Shown: positions 16,481 to 25,734, counted from the first letter of the stretch. The stretch: 47,454 bases of DNA from Chitinophaga pinensis (GCA_943324545.2 CALPMA020000002.1:1-47454), one strand, 5' to 3'. Notes: generated from the sequence alone by a model not told the origin. A program made the numbers and translations.

Positions 16481-17617
16481 TTATTCTCTTTTTAGTGTGA
16501 ATTTTAAATAGAGAAATCCAGTTATTGCAGCAACTGTTGAAGCGATTAAAATTGCAATTTTTGAGTTGATGATATCGACATTTGCTTCAAATGCCAAGAG
16601 ACTAATAAAAATAGACATTGTAAAACCTATTCCACCTAAAATTGACACTCCAAAGATAGAATTCCAATTCAAACCTTTAGGTAATATTCCAATTCCTACA
16701 AGTACACCTACATAGGAAAATATCCAAATTCCTATTGGTTTTCCAATAAATAATCCAAGAATTATCCCGATACTATTGGAATGACTTAAACCTAGATACC
16801 AATTGGAATTTAAAACGATACATGTGTTTGCTAAAGCAAATAATGGCAAGATGATAAATGTGACTGGTTGGTGTAAAAGGTGTTGTAATTTATAAGAAAT
16901 ATTTTTCTTACCTCCATCACCAAAGGGGATAACAAAAGCCAATAAAACTCCTGAAATTGTAGCGTGAACTCCTGAATTTAGCATAAAATACCACATTAGA
17001 ATTCCTCCAATTAAATAGGGAATTAGGTTGTTAACTTTTAGTCGGTTTAGAATAAATAATATTGCTAAAATCCCTAGTGCAATTCCTAAATTCATTAAAG
17101 AAATGCTTGAAGTGTAAAAAATCGCAATTACAATTATTGCCCCTAAATCATCAATAACAGCTAAGGCAGTAAGAAATATTTTTAATGACATTGGCACCCT
17201 ATTTCCTAATAGCGAAAGTATTCCAATTGCAAACGCAATGTCTGTAGCCATTGGTATTCCAACTCCTGATTGTGTTGTTGTTCCATAATTAAATCCGGCA
17301 TAAATCAATGCGGGAATGATCATTCCTCCAAGAGCTCCTATTAATGGCAATGATGCTTTATTTAGTGAGGAAAGTTCTCCAATATATACTTCACGTTCTA
17401 ATTCTAATCCAATCAAAAGAAAGAAAATAGTCATTAATCCGTCGTTAATCCATTCTGTTAGACTGTGATTACCAATTTGGTATTTCCATACTTGAAGATA
17501 ATCAAATTGAAAAATAGAATTTGCTAATACCAAAGATATTAGAGTTGCAAATATTAATACAAATCCACCTGTTTTTTCACTTTCAAAAAAGGCTTTAAAT
17601 AAATTGGGTTCTTTCAT
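16481..17617 (-). CDS. nhaA: Na+/H+ antiporter NhaA
   Basis: Inner-membrane antiporter exporting Na+ for protons. The 378-residue protein shows about twelve hydrophobic segments. The ion-binding pair is present in ALAVIDDLGAIIVIAIF (D156, D157), as is the upstream Asp in IPMATDIAFAIGIL (D126). INDGLMTIFFLLIGLELERE (58-77) and a late GFTMSIFISLLAF are further NhaA signatures. The ATG at 17617 follows a TATCTTTA box (17630-17637) that touches the purA terminator. The OstA-like gene starts 38 bases downstream without an evident terminator. Confidence 0.96.
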   Translation of the reverse strand: MKEPNLFKAFFESEKTGGFVLIFATLISLVLANSIFQFDYLQVWKYQIGNHSLTEWINDGLMTIFFLLIGLELEREVYIGELSSLNKASLPLIGALGGMIIPALIYAGFNYGTTTQSGVGIPMATDIAFAIGILSLLGNRVPMSLKIFLTALAVIDDLGAIIVIAIFYTSSISLMNLGIALGILAILFILNRLKVNNLIPYLIGGILMWYFMLNSGVHATISGVLLAFVIPFGDGGKKNISYKLQHLLHQPVTFIILPLFALANTCIVLNSNWYLGLSHSNSIGIILGLFIGKPIGIWIFSYVGVLVGIGILPKGLNWNSIFGVSILGGIGFTMSIFISLLAFEANVDIINSKIAILIASTVAAITGFLYLKFTLKRE

Positions 17618-17629
17618 ATTAATTTAATC

Positions 17630-17637
17630 TAAAGATA
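17630..17637 (-). promoter_or_regulatory. -7 box of the nhaA promoter
   Basis: TATCTTTA on the minus strand, one mismatch from TAnnTTTG, 12 bases before the nhaA ATG and directly adjoining the purA terminator hairpin. Confidence 0.45.
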
Positions 17638-17663
17638 AAACGCCTTGATTTCTCAAAGCGTTT
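17638..17663 (-). terminator. Terminator of the fur-purA operon
   Basis: Read on the minus strand, AAACGCTTTGA pairs with TCAAGGCGTTT (one U-G pair) around a GAAA tetraloop. The wobble makes the stem continuous only on the minus strand, which fits transcription from purA. A short T-run follows. Confidence 0.8.
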
Positions 17664-17669
17664 CATTTA

Positions 17670-18941
17670 TTATTTTGTTATTGTTTGTTTACGATCAGGA
17701 CCAACAGATACTATTTTAATTGGAACTTCAACTTCTTTTTCAATAAAGTCAATGTATTTTTTTAATTCTATAGGAAGCTCGTCATATGAAGTCATTCCAG
17801 TTAAATCTGCTTTCCAACCTTTGAATTCTTTATAAATTGGAGTAACATTTTCAGGTTCGATATTGTAGGGTAAATGAGTGATATTTTGTCCTTTATAATT
17901 GTATTGTGTGCAAACTTTTAAAGTTGTAAATCCAGATAATACGTCCCCTTTCATCATCATTAATTGGGTAACACCATTTACTTGGATTGCATATTTTAAA
18001 GCTACTAAATCCAACCATCCGCAACGTCTTTGTCTACCAGTAACCGAACCAAATTCGTTTCCAACACTTGCCATCATAGCTCCATCTTCTTCAAAATCTT
18101 CAGTAGGAAAAGGGCCACTTCCAACACGGGTGGTGTAGGCTTTGAAAATTCCGTAAACTTCTTTGATTTTATTAGGTGCAATTCCTAAACCAGTACAAGC
18201 GCCAGCAGCAGTAGTATTCGAAGAAGTTACAAATGGATATGTTCCAAAATCAACATCTAATAATGAACCTTGAGCACCTTCACAAAGTATCGATTTCCCT
18301 TCTTTCTGAGCTTGATGTAAATATTCCTCACTATCAATGAAAGTTAGTTTTTTCAAGTCTTCAATAGCTTCAAAAAATTCAACTTCTAGTTCAGCAAGAT
18401 TGTATTGAATGGCAACATCATAAAATTTAATCATAGCCTCATGCTTGTCTGCTAAAGCTCTGTATCGTTCTTTAAAATCTTCCAATTCAATATCTCCAAC
18501 ACGTATTCCATTTCTACCGGTTTTATCCATGTAAGTTGGGCCAATACCTTTTAACGTTGAACCAATTTTGGCTTTTCCTTTTGACGCTTCTGAAGCTGCA
18601 TCTAGTAAACGATGAGTTGGTAAAATTAAATGAGCTTTTCTAGAAATGATTAATTTATTTTTGATATCCAAATTAAAACGTTCTAATCCTTCGATTTCTT
18701 TTTGGAAAACAACCGGATCAATAACGACTCCGTTTCCAATAATATTTATTGAATTTTTATGAAAAATCCCAGAAGGTATAGTTCTTAAAACGTGTTTTAT
18801 TCCATCAAATTCTAGAGTATGACCTGCATTCGGCCCTCCTTGAAAACGAGCAATTATATCATATTTTGAAGTAAGTACGTCTACAATTTTTCCTTTTCCT
18901 TCATCTCCCCATTGTAATCCTAATAATAAATCTACGGTCAT
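17670..18941 (-). CDS. purA: Adenylosuccinate synthetase
   Basis: GTP-dependent condensation of IMP and aspartate, the first committed step to AMP, cytoplasmic. The 423-residue protein has the N-terminal GLQWGDEGKGKIVD (8-21, with the catalytic Asp and the GDEGKG loop), QGGPNAGHT with the catalytic His, STLKGIGPTYMDKTGRNGIR and SVTGRQRRCGWLD. Length is normal. It is third in the run fur, a 73-codon membrane protein gene, purA (26-base gap before it), and ends just before a GAAA-loop terminator. Two genes upstream of fur is the RelA/SpoT enzyme whose product (p)ppGpp is known to inhibit PurA in several bacteria. Confidence 0.98.
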   Translation of the reverse strand: MTVDLLLGLQWGDEGKGKIVDVLTSKYDIIARFQGGPNAGHTLEFDGIKHVLRTIPSGIFHKNSINIIGNGVVIDPVVFQKEIEGLERFNLDIKNKLIISRKAHLILPTHRLLDAASEASKGKAKIGSTLKGIGPTYMDKTGRNGIRVGDIELEDFKERYRALADKHEAMIKFYDVAIQYNLAELEVEFFEAIEDLKKLTFIDSEEYLHQAQKEGKSILCEGAQGSLLDVDFGTYPFVTSSNTTAAGACTGLGIAPNKIKEVYGIFKAYTTRVGSGPFPTEDFEEDGAMMASVGNEFGSVTGRQRRCGWLDLVALKYAIQVNGVTQLMMMKGDVLSGFTTLKVCTQYNYKGQNITHLPYNIEPENVTPIYKEFKGWKADLTGMTSYDELPIELKKYIDFIEKEVEVPIKIVSVGPDRKQTITK

Positions 18942-18967
18942 TATACTTGTTGTTTGTGTGTTGCTAT

Positions 18968-19189
18968 TTATTGTTGTTTTTTATTTCTATTTTTGATGAA
19001 TTCTACTTTGAAAAAGTAATTTAATATCCCTAAAATAAGTGCAGTTAAAGTAGATACAAATAAGATTTTCAGTAAGAATTTTATACTAAATGATTCTAAA
19101 CCATCAAATAATTGTAATACAATTTGATTGGCTAAAGAAAAAACAAATACAAAAACAAATGTTATTTTAAAATAGTCATTTGCTTTCAT
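18968..19189 (-). CDS. Small hypothetical membrane protein between fur and purA
   Basis: A 73-residue protein with two hydrophobic helices (about 8-28 and 37-61) and a basic C-terminus (FIKNRNKKQQ), so the ends probably face the cytoplasm. I recognise no family. Its ATG shares one base with the fur stop (TAATG, 19187-19191), a strong sign of translational coupling, and purA begins 26 bases after its stop. That placement argues that it is a real gene even though the sequence is unassigned. A role in the fur-purA transcript cannot be deduced. Confidence 0.75.
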   Translation of the reverse strand: MKANDYFKITFVFVFVFSLANQIVLQLFDGLESFSIKFLLKILFVSTLTALILGILNYFFKVEFIKNRNKKQQ

Positions 19190-19644
19190 TATTTAACTTT
19201 TTTTGTTCCGTATAAATACAAGGAATGATTGTGAACTTCAATATCAAATATTTCTTCAATTGTTTTTTTAATCATTTGAATTCTAGGATCGCAAAATTCA
19301 ATTACTTCTCCAGAGTCTGTCATAATTAAATGGTCGTGTTGCTTGTCAAAATAAGACTTTTCATAATGCGCTTGGTTTTGACCAAATTGGTGTTTTCTAA
19401 CTAAACCACAATCCAATAAAAGTTCAATGGTATTATAAAGTGTTGCTCGACTAACGCGATAATTTTTGTTTTTCATCTTCACATAAAGATGTTCCACATC
19501 AAAATGATCTTCACTATCATAAATTTCTTGAAGTATAGCATAGCGCTCAGGTGTTTTCCTGTGTCCATTATTTTCAAGATATAATGTAAAAACATTTTTT
19601 ACAATTTCTTGATTCTTACTATTATCAACTGAAATTAGTGTCAT
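19189..19644 (-). CDS. Fur-family transcriptional regulator lacking the CxxC pairs
   Basis: About 151 residues from the ATG at 19644. The winged-helix half contains [28 protein letters not shown] and [20 protein letters not shown]. The dimerisation half keeps the metal ligands [16 protein letters not shown] (HDH). In most Fur proteins HLIC..CG follows; here it reads [13 protein letters not shown], and no second CxxC is present, so the structural zinc site is absent. Whether it acts as Fur, PerR or a heme or zinc sensor cannot be told. A TTG at 19653 gives a longer reading frame, but that codon is the end of a perfect -7 box, so the ATG is preferred. First gene of a fur-membrane protein-purA operon. 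Confidence 0.92.
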   Translation of the reverse strand: MTLISVDNSKNQEIVKNVFTLYLENNGHRKTPERYAILQEIYDSEDHFDVEHLYVKMKNKNYRVSRATLYNTIELLLDCGLVRKHQFGQNQAHYEKSYFDKQHDHLIMTDSGEVIEFCDPRIQMIKKTIEEIFDIEVHNHSLYLYGTKKVK

Positions 19645-19650
19645 ATTCTG

Positions 19651-19658
19651 CAAAGATA
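19651..19658 (-). promoter_or_regulatory. -7 box directly before the Fur-family gene
   Basis: TATCTTTG on the minus strand, a perfect TAnnTTTG, ends only 6 bases before the ATG at 19644. The transcript would start at or next to the start codon. No -33 TTG at normal spacing is evident. Confidence 0.55.
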
Positions 19659-19705
19659 AATTATTATTTTAAAAATAAAATGTTTCAACTTGATTGTTAA
19701 AAACT

Positions 19706-21925
19706 TTAATTTTTATAAACTCTGGTTACCTTATCTATTCCTTCTATTTTGCGGATTTTTGCCATCATTTTTTCAAGTATGCTATTGTTTTTAACAATTA
19801 CTGCAACCTTCCCGTTAAATAAACCAGCTTCGGTAGTAAGTGTAATACTTTGAATGTTAATATTCATATTACTTGAGATAACTTTCGTAAGTTCATTGGT
19901 AAGTCCCAAAAAGTCCATCCCTGTTATAATTAAAATGGCTTTAAATTCTTGTTGGGACGAATCGATCCACTTCGCTTTTATTACTCTGTAGGCATAATTA
20001 GATTGCATACTTAATGAATTTGGGCAATCTTTTTTGTGCACTTTTATTCCTTCATTTATGGTTAAAAAACCAAATACATCATCACCTACAATGGGGTTGC
20101 AACAAGCTGATAATTTGTATTCTAATCTATCTTGTTCTGCGCCAAATACTAATAAATCATAATTAGAAATAATCTCCTCTTTTGAAATCTGCTCAATATT
20201 TGCTGATGGAGAACGTTTAATTTTGTTCTTGAAGAAATTAATAAAAGAGTTGCTTTTTAGGGCGGCAAAATCCTTCAATTTTTGGTTTTCAATGGAGCCA
20301 TTTCCCACTTTATAAAATAAATCCAAACTTGTTTTAAGTTTTAAGAAAACAACCAATTCATTAATTGTTTTCTCATTTAAACTAACTTTTAAATGACGTA
20401 ATTTTCGAGTTAAAAGTTCTTTTCCCTCTTCGGCAATTTTCTTTGTGTCTTCGTTTAATACGTTTTTAATTTTGGTTTTTGCTCTTGAAGTAGTAACGTA
20501 GTTTAACCAATGTGGTGTGGGCTTTTGATTGTCAGATGTGATCACTTCAATTTGATCACCGCTTTTTAATTCGAAATTTAGTGGCACCAACTTTCCGTTT
20601 ACTTTTGTTCCTCGGGTGCGTACTCCAATTTCGGAGTGAATACTAAATGCGAAATCCAATGTTGTTGCTCCTTTGGGAAGTGATTTTATTTCTCCGGAAG
20701 GCGTAAAAACGAATATTTCTTTGGAATAAAGATTCATTTTAAAATCTTCAACAAAATCTACTGCATTTTTTTCTTGGTTTTCTAATGCTTCTTTCAATTG
20801 GTTTAACCAAATATCTAATCCGCTTTCTTCAGTTGCTCCTTGTTTATATTTGTAATGAGCAGCATATCCTTTTTCGGCAATTTCATCCATTCGTTCACTT
20901 CGAACTTGAACCTCTACCCAGCGCCCTAAAGGTCCCATAACAGTAATGTGAAGCGCTTCATAACCCGTAGATTTTGGGGAGGAAATCCAATCTCGTAATC
21001 TACTTGGACTTGGACGATAATGATCGGTAACTATTGAATAGATTTTCCAAGCTAAAAATTTCTCATCGTGGGAATTCGATTTATATACAATTCGTAAGGC
21101 AAATTTGTCATAAACTTCATCGTAACTTACATTTTGAGCTTTCATTTTTCTACGAATAGAATAAATGGATTTAGGTCGGCCTTTAATAATGTAATCAACG
21201 TCTTCTTCATCAAGAGACTTTTGGATCACATCAGAAATATTTTTGATGTATTCGTCTTGCTCTTCTTTTGTTTCTTTAATTTTATCAACGATGTTCTTAT
21301 AGACATCTGGTTCGGTATATTTTAAACCTAAATCTTCTAGTTGTGTTTTTATATTGTAAAGTCCTAATCGATGGGCTAGAGGAGCATAAATATATAAAGT
21401 TTCAGAAGCAATTTTTGTTTGTTTATAATCTGCCATCGATTCCATAGTTTGCATATTATGAAGTCGATCAGCCAATTTTATCAAAATAACCCTTACGTCA
21501 TCATTTAATGTTAGAATCATTTTTCTAAAGTTCTCCGCTTGCATAGAAGAATTTAAATCTTTCTGAATTTTAGAAATTTTTGTCAATCCATCTACCAATT
21601 GGGCAACTTTAGGATTGAACATTTTTTCAATGTCTTCAATAGTAATTTCGGAATCTTCAACTACATCATGTAGTAATGCTGCAGCAATTGAAGTTGGTCC
21701 TAAACCTATTTGTGAGGCTACAATTTTAGCAACAGCAATGGGATGAAATATATACGCTTCACCTGATTTTCTTCTTTGTTCTTGATGGGCATCAACGGCA
21801 ACATCGAAGGCTTTTCTGATTAATTTTTTATCGTCAGCAGTTAATTTTTGATAACTTATTCTTAGAAGTTCTTTGTATTCTTGGGCAATAGCCTTGTTTT
21901 CTTTCTCTATTTCGATTTCTGTCAT
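19706..21925 (-). CDS. Bifunctional (p)ppGpp synthetase/hydrolase (RelA/SpoT homologue)
   Basis: A long RSH protein of 739 residues controlling the stringent response. Order of domains: HD hydrolase (HPIAVAKIVAS then LLHDVVEDSEIT, near 60-95, intact so hydrolysis is expected); synthetase with GRPKSIYSIRRKM, YDKFALRIVY and EVQVRSERMDEIAEKGYAAH (about 230-360); TGS domain EIFVFTPSGEIKSLPKGATT (about 405-465); the conserved-cysteine region LSACCNPIVGDDVFGFLT (about 610-650); and a C-terminal ACT domain. The ATG at 21925 (MTEIEIEKE) is chosen over a TTG five codons upstream. It is followed by the Fur gene with its own promoter box 48 bases on. Confidence 0.95.
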   Translation of the reverse strand: MTEIEIEKENKAIAQEYKELLRISYQKLTADDKKLIRKAFDVAVDAHQEQRRKSGEAYIFHPIAVAKIVASQIGLGPTSIAAALLHDVVEDSEITIEDIEKMFNPKVAQLVDGLTKISKIQKDLNSSMQAENFRKMILTLNDDVRVILIKLADRLHNMQTMESMADYKQTKIASETLYIYAPLAHRLGLYNIKTQLEDLGLKYTEPDVYKNIVDKIKETKEEQDEYIKNISDVIQKSLDEEDVDYIIKGRPKSIYSIRRKMKAQNVSYDEVYDKFALRIVYKSNSHDEKFLAWKIYSIVTDHYRPSPSRLRDWISSPKSTGYEALHITVMGPLGRWVEVQVRSERMDEIAEKGYAAHYKYKQGATEESGLDIWLNQLKEALENQEKNAVDFVEDFKMNLYSKEIFVFTPSGEIKSLPKGATTLDFAFSIHSEIGVRTRGTKVNGKLVPLNFELKSGDQIEVITSDNQKPTPHWLNYVTTSRAKTKIKNVLNEDTKKIAEEGKELLTRKLRHLKVSLNEKTINELVVFLKLKTSLDLFYKVGNGSIENQKLKDFAALKSNSFINFFKNKIKRSPSANIEQISKEEIISNYDLLVFGAEQDRLEYKLSACCNPIVGDDVFGFLTINEGIKVHKKDCPNSLSMQSNYAYRVIKAKWIDSSQQEFKAILIITGMDFLGLTNELTKVISSNMNINIQSITLTTEAGLFNGKVAVIVKNNSILEKMMAKIRKIEGIDKVTRVYKN

Positions 21926-21996
21926 AGCTATTTTATTCAATTTTTAAAATTATGAATAACTTATTAATTGTGCAAATGCTATTTATTAACAATATA

Positions 21997-22785
21997 TTAA
22001 AGTCCTCGTTGTCTTTTTGCTTCAAATATTAATATTGCCGCTGCAACAGAAACATTCATAGAATCAATCTCACCTTGCATTGGAATAATAATATTTTGCG
22101 TTGCAGCCTCTCGCCATTCTTGAGATAATCCTGAAGCTTCGGTACCAACAACCAAAGCTGAAGGTTCTGTGTAATCTTGGGTATGATAGGAAGTTGAATT
22201 TTGTAATGTAGCGCAATAGAAATTAATATTTTTAGTTTTTAAATACGAAATAATTTCAGTGGTAGTTCCAGTCGCAATTTGATTTGTAAATAAGCAACCC
22301 ACGCTAGATCGAATAATATTAGGATTATATAAATCTCCATTTGGATTTGCAATAATCACTGCATCTAGATTTGCTGCATCAGCAGTTCTTAATAATGCTC
22401 CAATGTTTCCTGGTTTTTCAGGTGCTTCCGCTATCAATAGCAACGGATTTTCACTAAGTTGTAAATCGGATAAACTAAAAGTTTTACATTTTGCAACTGC
22501 GATTAGGCCTTCAGTACTTTCACGATAAGCTAATTTTTCAAATATGTCTTTGTTTATTTCAATTACATTGGTAGTGTTTTGAACTATTTTATTAATTTCC
22601 TTTTCCGCTATTAATTCGGGGTAGAATAATAAGGTGTCAATGCAATAACCACCTTTTATTGCTAATATAATCTCCCTTTTTCCTTCAATTAAAAACGTGC
22701 CAGTTTGTTTTCTTGATTTTGCTTTTTCCTTTAATTGTATTAGGGACTTTATGTATTGATTTTGAGCGGATGTGATTTGTTTCAA
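21997..22785 (-). CDS. TrmH/SpoU-family RNA 2'-O-methyltransferase
   Basis: A 262-residue SAM-dependent methyltransferase of the knotted SPOUT class, acting on rRNA or tRNA ribose. An N-terminal substrate-binding domain (KSRKQTGTFLIEGKREI) precedes the three motifs: EKPGNIGALLRTADAAN (motif 1), ALVVGTEASGLS (motif 2) and IPMQGEIDSMNVSVAAAILI (motif 3, knot). Specificity (23S G2251-type or other) cannot be read. No in-frame ATG exists near the N-terminus; the TTG at 22785 is the likely start, 25 bases after a perfect TATATTTG box. Monocistronic. Confidence 0.93.
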   Translation of the reverse strand: MKQITSAQNQYIKSLIQLKEKAKSRKQTGTFLIEGKREIILAIKGGYCIDTLLFYPELIAEKEINKIVQNTTNVIEINKDIFEKLAYRESTEGLIAVAKCKTFSLSDLQLSENPLLLIAEAPEKPGNIGALLRTADAANLDAVIIANPNGDLYNPNIIRSSVGCLFTNQIATGTTTEIISYLKTKNINFYCATLQNSTSYHTQDYTEPSALVVGTEASGLSQEWREAATQNIIIPMQGEIDSMNVSVAAAILIFEAKRQRGL

Positions 22786-22810
22786 AATGAAAATATTAAT
22801 TAATTCAATG

Positions 22811-22818
22811 CAAATATA
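22811..22818 (-). promoter_or_regulatory. -7 box of the TrmH-family gene
   Basis: TATATTTG on the minus strand, a perfect match, 25 bases before the TTG start at 22785. It supports that start. Confidence 0.55.
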
Positions 22819-22852
22819 ATCAGAGAAATTGAGGTTATTTATTAATTGAAAA

Positions 22853-24658
22853 CTATTTTGTTAAATACATATATCCGGTTAATGGTTCTTTATAATCAGA
22901 ATCGTTTAGTTCTATTACATAATAATACGTTCCTGATGGAATTTGATTGTCATCTATCAAAAGTCCATTATTGGCATATCCGTCCCATTCATTTGAATTG
23001 TTATTTCCTGACCAAATTAATTTCCCCCAGCGATTATATATCAAAATTTTATGGTATAAAAAGATATCTTTTAATCCTTCAACATGGAAGGTATCATTAA
23101 AACCATCATTATCAGCAGAAACAAAATTGTTGACAATAGGCGGACAGTTTTTTGTTGTTAATATAAATGAAGTGATGCTATAACAAGCACTTCCATTGTC
23201 CAAACGAATATAAATTGTTTTGGGGGTGTTCAACGCAATGAAATTAGTGGAATTTAGAATAGGATTCAAGTTATTTTGAGCGTTTTCAAGTGATTCAAAA
23301 AAATTAACCGTATCTGAAGAATTGATTTTCACTAATGATTCGTAATCGAAAAAATTGAATTTTCCCTTTGAATTCCCAATATTACAAGATTCTAAATTTG
23401 AAACTGTATTAAATAATGGAGATATAGAAAGCACAACTGGCATTACGAATTTGTTGTTAACTTCATTTATCTCAGGTATAATTCCAGTCCAATTTCCAAT
23501 ATCGTCAACCATCATTTTTAAATCAAAAATATTTGCAATAGAACTAGGGATTTCAACTGTAATTTGCCCAATTTCATTTCCATCTATAGGAATGTTAGTT
23601 TGAGAATATACGGTTCTTAAGTAAACATCGTTAGCATATACAGAGATAGGTGTATTTGAAGGTAAAACTGCAGTAGAATTTGGGTTAGTTACTTTGTAAT
23701 ACACCGTAATTGATCTTGAATCACATTGATTATCGATGCTATTAATAACTATGACGGCATCTGGAAGTTGGCTATTTAATTTTGTTACAATAGCATTAAT
23801 CATTACAAAATCTTGACTTGATGTTAGTTGAATTTGTGCCGAAGTATCACCAATTGTTATGTTATTTTGTATAGGATAAACATCCAAATCCATATTGTAT
23901 AATAAATTCGAATTTGTATTGCTATTGGTGCCATTAAAAGCATTGTTAACAGGGTTTAAAGGTGGACTACCAATTGGAGTGCCATTTATTCTTAATGTTT
24001 CATTTACTGCTATTCCAGAATCACCTTCCCATGCAAGAAAACCAATTTTAGCGTTATTATTATCAATAACATTCAAACTATTAAGCGTAATATTTACCTG
24101 ATCTGGGACCGATTGCATTCCATCATAAACATTCAATTGATTTAAAGTCAAATTCTGATTTTTATAAACCAAAATAATTGCCCAACCAGCAAAATTGGTA
24201 CTTCTTTGGGCATGTAAATTAATAAATCCAGAAACATCAAGATCTGAAATTGTATAAATTCCATTTCCTGTAGCTTGAACTTGATCAGTTACATCTTTGA
24301 AAGCACTGAAATAGTCAAAAACAAGATTTGAAGCTACTCTTTGAATACTAAAAGTACGATCTGGCCTAATAGCCTGACCGTTTAATTTTATGTCAAAATC
24401 ACCAGTTCCACAACCAGCCCAATATAAAAAAGCTTTTTCAATTTGGTCGCCAGTGTTTAATGACAATTGTGCGGATGAAGATGTTAATACGGCTGGGGTT
24501 GTTTGAAATGAATTTTCTATTGGATTTAGTGTGTTTCCAATAAATATAAAATCATACCTTCCATTGAATTGTTGAAATAATGAAATATCCTGTCCATAAA
24601 CGGTACATGTAATAAGTAATATACTTGCATAAAATGCGTTTTGAATCAGTTGTTTCAT
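22853..24658 (-). CDS. Secreted protein with T9SS type B (gliding motility-associated) C-terminal domain
   Basis: About 601 residues. The signal peptide is MKQLIQNAFYASILLITCTVYGQ; the ATG at 24658 fits it better than one six codons upstream (24676). Residues ~25-270 form a beta-rich domain with AFLYWAGCGTGDFDIKLNG and a later GFLAWEGDSGIAVNETLRING, resembling DUF3344-like modules. Next comes a CARDB-like Ig domain (DAVIVINSIDNQ ... EINEVNNKFVMP). The last ~90 residues, from NNFVSADNDGFNDTFHVEG through IYNRWGKLIW to PSGTYYYVIELND and GYMYLTK, are the type B sorting signal. It should be exported by the type IX system to the surface or medium. Function unknown; an adhesin or surface structural protein is plausible. 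Divergent from the glycan locus. Confidence 0.88.
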   Translation of the reverse strand: MKQLIQNAFYASILLITCTVYGQDISLFQQFNGRYDFIFIGNTLNPIENSFQTTPAVLTSSSAQLSLNTGDQIEKAFLYWAGCGTGDFDIKLNGQAIRPDRTFSIQRVASNLVFDYFSAFKDVTDQVQATGNGIYTISDLDVSGFINLHAQRSTNFAGWAIILVYKNQNLTLNQLNVYDGMQSVPDQVNITLNSLNVIDNNNAKIGFLAWEGDSGIAVNETLRINGTPIGSPPLNPVNNAFNGTNSNTNSNLLYNMDLDVYPIQNNITIGDTSAQIQLTSSQDFVMINAIVTKLNSQLPDAVIVINSIDNQCDSRSITVYYKVTNPNSTAVLPSNTPISVYANDVYLRTVYSQTNIPIDGNEIGQITVEIPSSIANIFDLKMMVDDIGNWTGIIPEINEVNNKFVMPVVLSISPLFNTVSNLESCNIGNSKGKFNFFDYESLVKINSSDTVNFFESLENAQNNLNPILNSTNFIALNTPKTIYIRLDNGSACYSITSFILTTKNCPPIVNNFVSADNDGFNDTFHVEGLKDIFLYHKILIYNRWGKLIWSGNNNSNEWDGYANNGLLIDDNQIPSGTYYYVIELNDSDYKEPLTGYMYLTK

Positions 24659-24750
24659 TATAATTAAATAATTCATTAAAAATACTAATTAATTTTAATT
24701 AAAATATTCATCGAATAAAATTAAATGATTAATTTTCCAAAGTTTAAAAT

Positions 24751-25734
24751 TTGAAATTGAAAAATTACACAGTTAAAATATATAATTCTAACTATTTTAG
24801 TGATTGGAATGCATTTATTTGCACCGCCAAAAACGCTACTTTTCTATTCAATAGGAATTTTATGGAGTACCATTCCGATCGCTTTGAAGATTTTTCGTTA
24901 ATGGTATTTGATCAAGATAAATTAGTTGCAGTTTTGCCAGCAAATAGAGTTGGGGCAAAAGTTTATTCTCATCAAGGTCTTACATATGGTGGTTTGGTAT
25001 TGCCATTAAATTCAAAATTATATAATGTAATTTATATTTTTAAAGCAATTTTGAAGTTTTTAAATGAGAATGCCATTTCGGTACTAAATATTAAAAGTAT
25101 TCCATCTATATATTGTGACTCTTTTTCAGATGAAATTGATTATTTAGTTCCAATTTGCGGAGGAAAAACTACTTTGAAACATGCTATTTCTGTTATTAAT
25201 CTAGATACTAATTTTAAGATTTCTAAATCTAGACGGGAATGTATCAATAGGGGAAATAAATTAAATTTAGTTATTAAAGAAGAAGATTATTTTGAATCAT
25301 TTTGGAACGATATCCTAATTCCAAACTTAAAGGATAAATACAATTCAAAACCGGTTCATTCCTTAGATGAAATAATCGCTTTAAAAGCAAAATTCCCGGA
25401 TAATATTAAGCATTTTAATGTTTATCACAATGACAAGCTAGTTTGCGGAACCACTCTTTTTTTTACTAAAAATGTTGTAAAACCGCAATACATTTCAGGC
25501 AATGAGAGTAATAATTTACTTGGAAGTATTGATTATTTATACGATTTCTTAATCAATGAAGTGTCAAAAGGAAAAGAGTACTTTGATTTTGGACCATCAC
25601 ATGAAAATAATGGATTAAATATTGTAAAAAATATCAATTTTTGGAAAGAAAGTTTTGGAGCAAATACATTAGTTCAAGATTTTTACGAAGTTGAAACTTC
25701 AAATTATCAATTACTAGACACTATTTTAATATGA
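24751..25734 (+). CDS. GNAT/FemAB-like acyltransferase family protein, first gene of the glycan locus
   Basis: A 327-residue cytoplasmic protein resembling the FemAB-type double-GNAT proteins found in polysaccharide loci: an N-terminal half with ATFLFNRNFMEYHSDRFED, VAVLPANRVGAKVYSHQG and TYGGLVLP, and a C-terminal half with FNVYHNDKLVCGTTLFFTKN, QYISGNE and KGKEYFDFGPSHENNGLN. It probably transfers an acyl or aminoacyl group to a sugar, possibly the amino sugar made by the next gene, but the substrate is inference. Its stop overlaps the aminotransferase ATG as ATGA. Start is uncertain: a stop codon directly precedes TTG 24751, and TTG 24757 is the only other early candidate; no ATG occurs until residue 38. 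Confidence 0.8.
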   Translation: MKLKNYTVKIYNSNYFSDWNAFICTAKNATFLFNRNFMEYHSDRFEDFSLMVFDQDKLVAVLPANRVGAKVYSHQGLTYGGLVLPLNSKLYNVIYIFKAILKFLNENAISVLNIKSIPSIYCDSFSDEIDYLVPICGGKTTLKHAISVINLDTNFKISKSRRECINRGNKLNLVIKEEDYFESFWNDILIPNLKDKYNSKPVHSLDEIIALKAKFPDNIKHFNVYHNDKLVCGTTLFFTKNVVKPQYISGNESNNLLGSIDYLYDFLINEVSKGKEYFDFGPSHENNGLNIVKNINFWKESFGANTLVQDFYEVETSNYQLLDTILI

